Origin: Bacteroidales bacterium
GTDB lineage: Bacteria > Bacteroidota > Bacteroidia > Bacteroidales > VadinHA17
Length of the DNA: 11,502 bases
Assembly: GCA_012514255.1 (NCBI GenBank)
Contig: JAAZAP010000092.1
Coordinates: forward strand, 1 to 11,502
Direction: 5' to 3'
Below, in pieces: positions 6,877 through 11,502 of this stretch. Numbering within the stretch: position 1 is the first letter of the stretch; every line of letters starts with the position of its first letter. The translations under genes and the position numbers were made by a program. The notes under the pieces are model-generated. The model made no database searches. It was not told the origin of the DNA and saw only the letters and a list, made by a program, of their open reading frames with translations.

Positions 6877-7912
6877 ATGAATAAACTTTACTTAAGAAAT
6901 CATCTTCATTTTCAATAAATTGCACACTTACAGGCAGGTAAAAGAGTGCCTCCCTGACGTGAACTGCAATATTAGTGATTTCTTTTAACCTGACGGCATC
7001 CTTGGCGGTGGTAACTATCAATTTGTCCTTTCCGTCAAGGGCGTTAAAGGCCATGGTAATCCTTTCAAGGTCGTCAAGGGTGTATTTATAGTGGTCAGGA
7101 AATGCAAGACGGGTCATGGTGCCGGCTATTGATCCCAGGTAATCAACCAGCGGTTGCGGGGCTGCTATCCCGGTTATCAGCAGTAGTGAGGTTGCCGGAG
7201 TGATCTCACGCTCTGTCCCATTGAAGACGTGCTTCAGCCTGCTATAGGTAAGCGTGGTGAAATAGATTGTTCCGGCAAATCCGGCAGCCCTGAGCTCATC
7301 TGTTACCCCGGCGGTCTCAACAGGGGTGATCTGCAGAGGCACTTTTGTGACGATGATAATATCAGCTCTCTTCACGGCTCCCTTATGCTCGCGGAGCATG
7401 CCCAGGGGGAGCAGGTGATCCCTGGTCATCAGCCGCTGCCAGTCGGAAAGGAGGATATTCATGCCGGCCTTCACCGCCCTGTGCTGAAAGCCGTCATCAA
7501 GGATCACGGCGCCGGCACGGGGCTTAGCGCGCATGATCTCCCTGATGCCGTTGACCCTGTCGCGGTCAACGTAAACAGCTGCCTGCGGGAGACACTGTGC
7601 CATCAGCAGTGGCTCATCGCCGGCTTCAGACGTTGTGCTGTCATGCGTTACATGAAGAAAACCCCTGCTTTTCCTGAGGTAACCGCGACTGAGGACGGCC
7701 ACGCGGGTGTGTGGCGTCAGTTTCTCTGCCAGGTAGATCACATGAGGCGTTTTGCCGGTGCCTCCGGCTGTGATATTGCCCACACATATGACGGGCAGGT
7801 TGAAGGCCTGGCTCCGGAATATGCCGAGGTCATAGAATCTGTTCCTTACAGCCACGGCAAGTCCGTACAGCTGTGAGGCAGACCACAACAGGAGCTTCAA
7901 CGGCCTGATCAT
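6848..7912 (-). CDS. lpxK: Tetraacyldisaccharide 4'-kinase LpxK
   Basis: Phosphorylates the 4' position of the tetraacyldisaccharide 1-phosphate lipid A precursor to give lipid IVA, at the inner-membrane cytoplasmic face. The 354 residues start with an amphipathic/hydrophobic membrane-association segment (about 5-22) followed by RNRFYDLGIF. The Walker A loop GNITAGGTGKTP is at 45-56, SRGY at 75-78, GDEP at 98-101, and the family motif DDGFQHR at 139-145 with the paired acidic residues proposed to take part in catalysis. Length is slightly above the E. coli enzyme because of a longer C-terminus, as is usual in Bacteroidetes. The ATG at 7912 lies one base after the sppA stop, so the two are co-transcribed and probably coupled. 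No other lipid A gene is in the window. Confidence 0.95.
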   Translation of the reverse strand: MIRPLKLLLWSASQLYGLAVAVRNRFYDLGIFRSQAFNLPVICVGNITAGGTGKTPHVIYLAEKLTPHTRVAVLSRGYLRKSRGFLHVTHDSTTSEAGDEPLLMAQCLPQAAVYVDRDRVNGIREIMRAKPRAGAVILDDGFQHRAVKAGMNILLSDWQRLMTRDHLLPLGMLREHKGAVKRADIIIVTKVPLQITPVETAGVTDELRAAGFAGTIYFTTLTYSRLKHVFNGTEREITPATSLLLITGIAAPQPLVDYLGSIAGTMTRLAFPDHYKYTLDDLERITMAFNALDGKDKLIVTTAKDAVRLKEITNIAVHVREALFYLPVSVQFIENEDDFLSKVYSYAGKYHKDC

Positions 7913-7913
7913 C

Positions 7914-9683
7914 CTAACGGATCTCCAGATGGTATGGCATGATGGCCATTATCCCTCCGGATGACAAGATCTCTTTCAGATGGAGGTAATAGCCGGAGGC
8001 ATCTCCCAGCTCCCTGATCATGGCTCTCTCCGTGACATCACCCATCAGCTGCTTCATAAGTTTCGTGTAAAAGTCTGATGCTTCCGGTTTTTCTATTGTC
8101 CTGTACTCCTCCAGTCCTGCCAGGGCAGCTGCCTCCCTGATGGCGTCAGTGAGTCCTCCGAACTGATCCACCAATCCAATCTCAATAGCGTCGGCGCCAC
8201 TCCATACGTGTCCCTGACCGATGCTGTCAACCGCCTCCTGCCTCATGCCTCTGCCTTTGGCGACAATCTCCGTAAAGGTGCTGTACGTACGCTCAACGTT
8301 AGCCTGTACTGCATCTTTTTCAAAGGCGTTGAGAGGTCTTGTCAGTGAAGGAGCGTCTGAGTGGGCGTTGGTACGCACCACATCGGAGGTGATGCCCAGC
8401 TTCTTGTTGAGCAATCCCTGGGCGTTGGGGATAAGTCCGAAGACGCCTATTGATCCGGTGATGGTTACCGGTGACGCCATTATCTTTCTCGCAGCTGCGG
8501 AGATATAGTATCCGCCGCTGGCAGCGTAATTGCCCATGGAGACAACCACCGGTTTGACTTTGTCAGTCAGTTCCACCTCCCGCCATATCTGGTCTGAGGC
8601 AATGGCATTGCCGCCCCTCGAGTTGACCCTGAAGACCACAGCCTTCACTGTGCTGTCAAGTCTCAGCTTGCGCATCTCATCCGCATACCTTGTACCCCCT
8701 ATGTTGGAGTCGTCACCCTCACCCATGTCAATACTGCCTTCGGCGAAGAGGACGGCAATCTTATCCTTGCCCGCGGATGAAGCATGCTTCACAGGCACCT
8801 TGGTGTACTTTGACATGGATACATAGTTGATCTTTTTGCCCTCTTCAATACCTGCCGCAGCCCTTATGCTGTCATCGAGCTGGTCACGGTAGAGGGTGCC
8901 GTCAATCAATCCTGCATCAGTCATCAGTACCGGATCATATCCCGCCAGTGAATCAGCCAGGCTCATCACCCTTTTCACGGGTACACCGCGCGATTCTGAG
9001 ATCACCTTTACCACATGTTCCCATATTGATCCGATGTATCCCGTGATTTGCATGCGGTTCTCATCACTCAGTTTGTCAAGCATATATGGTTCAACAGCCC
9101 CCTTGAACTTGCCGTGCCTTATCACCTGCACCTCCACCCCCAGCTTCTCCAGGGCTTCTTTGTAAAAGGTAACTTCGGCTGCCAGTCCCTTAAAGTCAAA
9201 CATTGATGCCGGGTTGATCCATATGGCATCAGCCGCCGTGGAGATGAAATAACTCTCCTGCATCAGCATATAGTCTGAATAGGAATAGACAAATTTACCG
9301 CTTTTCCTGAACTCATTCAGCGCTGTGCGAAGCTCGTCTGCCGTAGCCCATCCTGAAGGCATGATGCCGTTTTCTATCAGGATACCACTAACCTTCTCGT
9401 CCTCAGCAGCTTTTTTAAGGTTCTTCAGCAGCTCATTCAGTCCTGGTGTCTGGGTGAATGACATGGTTAACGGATCAATTGTACTTAACGGATTGCCAGT
9501 GTTGCGGTCAGGTATCATTGAGCCTGTCTTTATTACAAGCACTGAGTTCTCAGATATGCTGGCAGGCTTTTTGCCCGCGGCTGCCATCCCTGAAAAGACA
9601 GACAGCATGATAACGAAGAAGAGGATACTTGTGACTATGATTCCCGCTATGACGGCGAGAAGCATCTTGAGAAAGGTTTTCAT
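7914..9683 (-). CDS. sppA: Signal peptide peptidase SppA, long (two-domain) form
   Basis: A membrane-bound serine protease of family S49 that degrades cleaved signal peptides and other membrane-released peptides. The 589-residue protein has an N-terminal membrane anchor (about 7-34) and two tandem ClpP-like S49 repeats. The first repeat holds the general-base lysine in GKFKGAVEPY (Lys194, equivalent to E. coli Lys209) and the second the nucleophile in NYAASGGYYIS (Ser389, equivalent to Ser409), followed by TGSIGVFGL. Both catalytic residues are intact. Length is close to E. coli SppA (618). It ends in MPYHLEIR. It heads the sppA-lpxK-PNP operon and is divergent from folK across 73 bases. Confidence 0.96.
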   Translation of the reverse strand: MKTFLKMLLAVIAGIIVTSILFFVIMLSVFSGMAAAGKKPASISENSVLVIKTGSMIPDRNTGNPLSTIDPLTMSFTQTPGLNELLKNLKKAAEDEKVSGILIENGIMPSGWATADELRTALNEFRKSGKFVYSYSDYMLMQESYFISTAADAIWINPASMFDFKGLAAEVTFYKEALEKLGVEVQVIRHGKFKGAVEPYMLDKLSDENRMQITGYIGSIWEHVVKVISESRGVPVKRVMSLADSLAGYDPVLMTDAGLIDGTLYRDQLDDSIRAAAGIEEGKKINYVSMSKYTKVPVKHASSAGKDKIAVLFAEGSIDMGEGDDSNIGGTRYADEMRKLRLDSTVKAVVFRVNSRGGNAIASDQIWREVELTDKVKPVVVSMGNYAASGGYYISAAARKIMASPVTITGSIGVFGLIPNAQGLLNKKLGITSDVVRTNAHSDAPSLTRPLNAFEKDAVQANVERTYSTFTEIVAKGRGMRQEAVDSIGQGHVWSGADAIEIGLVDQFGGLTDAIREAAALAGLEEYRTIEKPEASDFYTKLMKQLMGDVTERAMIRELGDASGYYLHLKEILSSGGIMAIMPYHLEIR

Positions 9684-9709
9684 TTGTGCGTTGGTTATAA
9701 TTATGTGAC

Positions 9710-9718
9710 CAAATTATA
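9710..9718 (-). promoter_or_regulatory. Weak candidate promoter for the sppA-lpxK-PNP operon
   Basis: On the minus strand the bases read TATAATTTG, which resembles TAnnTTTG with one extra base between the halves. It lies 26 bases before the sppA start inside the AT-rich 73-base region shared with folK. No good -33 TTG is seen. No TAnnTTTG match was found on the plus strand for folK. Confidence 0.25.
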
Positions 9719-9756
9719 AAAAAAACAGGCATCTTTAAGGCTATGAACCTATTGTT

Positions 9757-10269
9757 ATGAAAATGCCCGCAACATCAAGCGTCATTGCAGGTCTCGGGAG
9801 CAATCTGGGAGACAGGTTTGCAGCCCTGTGCCGGGCCATGGAGCTCATCACGGCGGAAGCAGGGGAGATAACTGCCGTCTCATCGGTATGGGAGACAGAG
9901 CCATGGGGGTTTGATGCCGATGAGCAGTTTCTGAACATGGTGGTAGTCATACGGACATCCCTGGAGCCGGTGAAGCTGATACAGCTTTTCCGGTCCATTG
10001 AGGGGCGGATGGGCCGCCGCCGCAGTGGCAGCGGCAGGTATGAATCGCGGATCATTGATCTTGATATTCTGTTATGGGAGAACCGTGTTATCTCATTACC
10101 CGGGCTTGATGTACCCCATCCGAGGCTCGCCTCCAGGAGGTTCGTGCTGGAGCCACTGGCGGAGGTGGCACCCGATGCCGTTCATCCGGTGACAGGACTG
10201 ACACCCGGGGAGATGCTTCAGCTGTGTGACGACAGGTCAGATGTAAGACTTGCTGCCAGGCAGCTTTAA
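9757..10269 (+). CDS. folK: 2-amino-4-hydroxy-6-hydroxymethyldihydropteridine pyrophosphokinase (HPPK)
   Basis: Transfers pyrophosphate from ATP to 6-hydroxymethyl-7,8-dihydropterin, the folate pathway step before dihydropteroate synthase. The 170 residues are typical of a stand-alone HPPK. GLGSNLGDR (12-20) is the N-terminal motif; SSVWETEPWG (42-51) and FLN (58-60) form the pterin pocket; GRYESRIIDLDIL (93-105) contains the two magnesium-binding aspartates Asp101 and Asp103; VPHPRLASRRFVLEPL (119-134) is the C-terminal signature. The usual Pro before the Arg of the DLDIL motif is Ser here. A second in-frame ATG at 9763 is a possible start. There is no folP or folB beside it; it is divergent from sppA and convergent with radC, with 58 bases and no evident terminator between. 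Confidence 0.95.
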   Translation: MKMPATSSVIAGLGSNLGDRFAALCRAMELITAEAGEITAVSSVWETEPWGFDADEQFLNMVVVIRTSLEPVKLIQLFRSIEGRMGRRRSGSGRYESRIIDLDILLWENRVISLPGLDVPHPRLASRRFVLEPLAEVAPDAVHPVTGLTPGEMLQLCDDRSDVRLAARQL

Positions 10270-10327
10270 TGTAAGGTATCTGGTTCAGGAGGTACCCGTA
10301 ATGTACAAGGCTGGCCGGTCCCGGGTT

Positions 10328-11011
10328 TCACAGCGCCCCGTTGTCAGCAAAGCTGTAGTAATCTTTGCCCGCCACTATCAGGTGGTCAAGCAGCTGTATG
10401 TCCATTAGCGCACCGGCCTCCTTTATTTTCTGAGTGATACGTATGTCAGAGTCGCTGGGGCTGGTATTACCCGAAGGGTGGTTATGGCATATTACCAGCC
10501 CCGAGGCAAGTGTCTCAATTGCTTTTTTCATGACTATGCGTATATCGGTGACGGTACCGCTCACTCCTCCCTGGCTGATTTTCATCCTGCCGGTCACCCT
10601 GTTGGCCCTGTTGAGGAAGAGGATCCAGAATTCCTCGTGGGGAAGGTCTTCCATCAGCGGACTGATAATGCTGAATACATCGGCTGATGAGCGTATCTGT
10701 GGATTCTCGGAGGCCTCGGCCATCTTGCGTCGTCGGCCAAGCTCAAGGGCAGCGGCGATGGTGACTGCCTTTGCTTCACCCATACCCTTTATCTTGCGTA
10801 TCTCCCCCGCGCTGAGCCGTCCCAGCTGACCGAGTGAGTTGCCGGCCAGAGCCAGCAGTTCGCGTGCCAGGTCCAGGGCTGAGTTGTTCCTGGTACCTGA
10901 TCCTATGAGAATAGCTAACAGCTCAGCGTCGCTGAGGCTTGCGGGGCCCTTGTTCCAGAGCCGTTCACGGGGTCTGTCCTCGACAGCCCAGTCAGTGATC
11001 TTCATTGACAT
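10328..11011 (-). CDS. radC: RadC family protein (UPF0758, JAMM-domain)
   Basis: Belongs to the RadC family, long linked to DNA repair although the biochemical role is unsettled. From the ATG at 11011 it has 227 residues. The N-terminal part contains the family signature GPASLSDAELLAILIGSGT (about 22-40), then a helix-hairpin-helix at about 66-85 (LSAGEIRKIKGMGEAKAVTI), which is typically DNA-binding. The C-terminal JAMM/MPN metalloprotease-like domain has HNHPSG (176-181) followed by Ser186 and Asp189 of the H-x-H...S-x-x-D metal site, with an upstream Glu in EEFWILFL. The metal site is complete. An in-frame ATG at 11059 would add 16 residues running into the rpsT terminator and is unlikely; ATG at 11005 (MKITDW) is an alternative start. 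It follows rpsT on the same strand but beyond a strong terminator. Confidence 0.94.
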   Translation of the reverse strand: MSMKITDWAVEDRPRERLWNKGPASLSDAELLAILIGSGTRNNSALDLARELLALAGNSLGQLGRLSAGEIRKIKGMGEAKAVTIAAALELGRRRKMAEASENPQIRSSADVFSIISPLMEDLPHEEFWILFLNRANRVTGRMKISQGGVSGTVTDIRIVMKKAIETLASGLVICHNHPSGNTSPSDSDIRITQKIKEAGALMDIQLLDHLIVAGKDYYSFADNGAL

Positions 11012-11041
11012 GCAGCAAAACGTTTTATCCCGCTGCAATAT

Positions 11042-11076
11042 AAAAAAAACAGCCGTCACAATGAAGCGACAGCTGT
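11042..11076 (-). terminator. Strong rho-independent terminator after rpsT
   Basis: On the minus strand ACAGCTGTCGC and GTGACGGCTGT pair as an 11-bp stem (with two G-U pairs) around the 6-base loop TTCATT, followed directly by eight T residues. It ends 31 bases before the radC start, so radC depends on readthrough or on a promoter inside that short gap. Confidence 0.88.
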
Positions 11077-11097
11077 GAAAATATCTGGAATAGAACC

Positions 11098-11352
11098 CTA
11101 TTTCAGGCTCTGGGCATGTTTGGTGATTGATGATTTGAGGTTTGCCGCCTTGTTCTTGTGGATGACATTCTTCTTTGCCAGCTTGTCAATCACTGCACTG
11201 AGCTCGGGCAGCATCTTTTCAGCTTCTGCCTTTTCGGTGGTCTTACGCATCTTCTTAAGCGAGTTGCGCATTGTGCGGGCGTAGTACTTGTTGTCTTCCC
11301 TTCTTGTTTCTGCCTGTCTTGCGGCTTTGAGTGCCGACTTATGGTTAGCCAT
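11098..11352 (-). CDS. rpsT: 30S ribosomal protein S20
   Basis: S20 binds 16S rRNA early in 30S assembly. The 84-residue, Lys/Arg-rich all-helical sequence opens [19 protein letters not shown], the standard S20 N-terminus, and contains RNSLKKMRK and [12 protein letters not shown] towards the C-terminus. Size is normal. The start lies 24 bases downstream of the tRNA-Glu 3' end on the same strand, with no promoter or terminator visible between, so the mRNA is probably released by tRNA processing. An 11-bp hairpin terminator follows the stop. Confidence 0.97.
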   Translation of the reverse strand: MANHKSALKAARQAETRREDNKYYARTMRNSLKKMRKTTEKAEAEKMLPELSAVIDKLAKKNVIHKNKAANLKSSITKHAQSLK

Positions 11353-11376
11353 ATTGTCTGTTTATTGTAAAATTAG

Positions 11377-11448
11377 TAGTCCATAGGGGAATCGAACCCC
11401 TGTTACCAGGATGAAAACCTGACGTCCTAACCACTAGACGAATGGACC
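11377..11448 (-). tRNA. tRNA-Glu (anticodon UUC)
   Basis: On the minus strand a complete cloverleaf can be drawn: acceptor GGTCCAT/ATGGACT (first pair G-U), D arm GTCTAGTGGTTAGGAC, anticodon stem TCAGG/CCTGG with loop TTTTCAT giving anticodon TTC, variable loop TAAC, T stem AGGGG/CCCCT with loop TTCGATT. The discriminator base is A. CCA is not encoded, so the 3' end must be added by the CCA-adding enzyme. Confidence 0.97.
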
Positions 11449-11468
11449 TTAAAGAACTTAAAAAAGCG

Positions 11469-11492
11469 GATGCAAAGATGGCATCTTTTTTT
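11469..11492 (+). terminator. Terminator-like hairpin beside the tRNA-Glu promoter
   Basis: GATGC (11469-11473) and GCATC (11481-11485) form a 5-bp stem with a 7-base loop, followed by seven T on the plus strand. On the minus strand the same stem is followed by CGC and six T, so it could work in both directions. The stem is short, and it overlaps the predicted tRNA promoter, which may be its true significance. Confidence 0.35.
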
Positions 11493-11502
11493 ATATCTGC
11501 AA
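11473..11502 (-). promoter_or_regulatory. Putative promoter of the tRNA-Glu/rpsT transcript
   Basis: On the minus strand TTG (11502-11500) is separated by 19 bases from CATCTTTG (11480-11473), which differs from TAnnTTTG only at its first base. The spacing fits the Bacteroidetes -33/-7 promoter. Transcription would start near 11467, about 18 bases before the mature tRNA 5' end. The -33 triplet lies at the very edge of the window. Confidence 0.5.

Noticed and set aside
7229..7876. 215-codon open frame on the plus strand across lpxK
   Set aside because: Mirror of the lpxK coding frame, including the complement of DDGFQHR; no independent support.
11012..11059. Upstream ATG start for radC adding 16 residues
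   Set aside because: The added codons run into the hairpin of the rpsT terminator and do not resemble the RadC N-terminus.
11377..11448. tRNA-Glu as an integration (att) site
   Set aside because: No integrase gene and no duplicated tRNA 3' fragment is present in the window.
1..11502. CRISPR arrays, insertion sequences, phage, toxin-antitoxin or defence genes
   Set aside because: No regularly spaced repeats, transposase or integrase motifs, terminal inverted repeats or small paired genes were seen; nearly all bases are taken by recognisable chromosomal genes.

Overview
The window looks like a stretch of core chromosome from a member of the Bacteroidetes, most likely order Bacteroidales; genus is not resolvable. 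Evidence: a TonB with the acidic linker and C-terminal form usual in that phylum; an LTD/FlgD-like secreted protein; almost no Shine-Dalgarno sequences, with AT-rich leaders instead; several matches to the Bacteroidetes promoter -7 element TAnnTTTG; and lpxK, which marks a Gram-negative lipid A maker. There are no mobile elements, CRISPR arrays, phage genes or defence-type genes, and no gene-free stretch above about 100 bases.

Layout. Positions 1-2065 (+): a TonB energy transducer and an uncharacterised lipoprotein, each followed by a hairpin terminator. Positions 2091-3278 (+): hflX, a ribosome-associated GTPase whose conserved N-terminus extends well upstream of the first ordinary start codon. 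Positions 3271-4263 (-): asd, aspartate-semialdehyde dehydrogenase, overlapping hflX tail to tail by 8 bases. Positions 4344-6044 (+): a secreted protein with two lamin-tail domains, transcribed away from asd. Positions 6067-9683 (-): a tight three-gene operon read sppA, lpxK, purine nucleoside phosphorylase. Positions 9757-10269 (+): folK, divergent from sppA. Positions 10328-11448 (-): tRNA-Glu(UUC), rpsT, a strong terminator, then radC.

The genes are mostly unrelated housekeeping functions: envelope biogenesis and transport (TonB, lipoprotein, LpxK, SppA, the LTD protein), amino acid, folate and purine metabolism (Asd, FolK, PNP), and translation or genome maintenance (HflX, S20, tRNA-Glu, RadC). 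I see no new multi-gene system. The points most worth checking are the missing canonical hflX start, an Asp where classical PNPs have the base-recognising Asn, terminators placed directly against downstream genes, and a hairpin that overlaps the tRNA-Glu/rpsT promoter.
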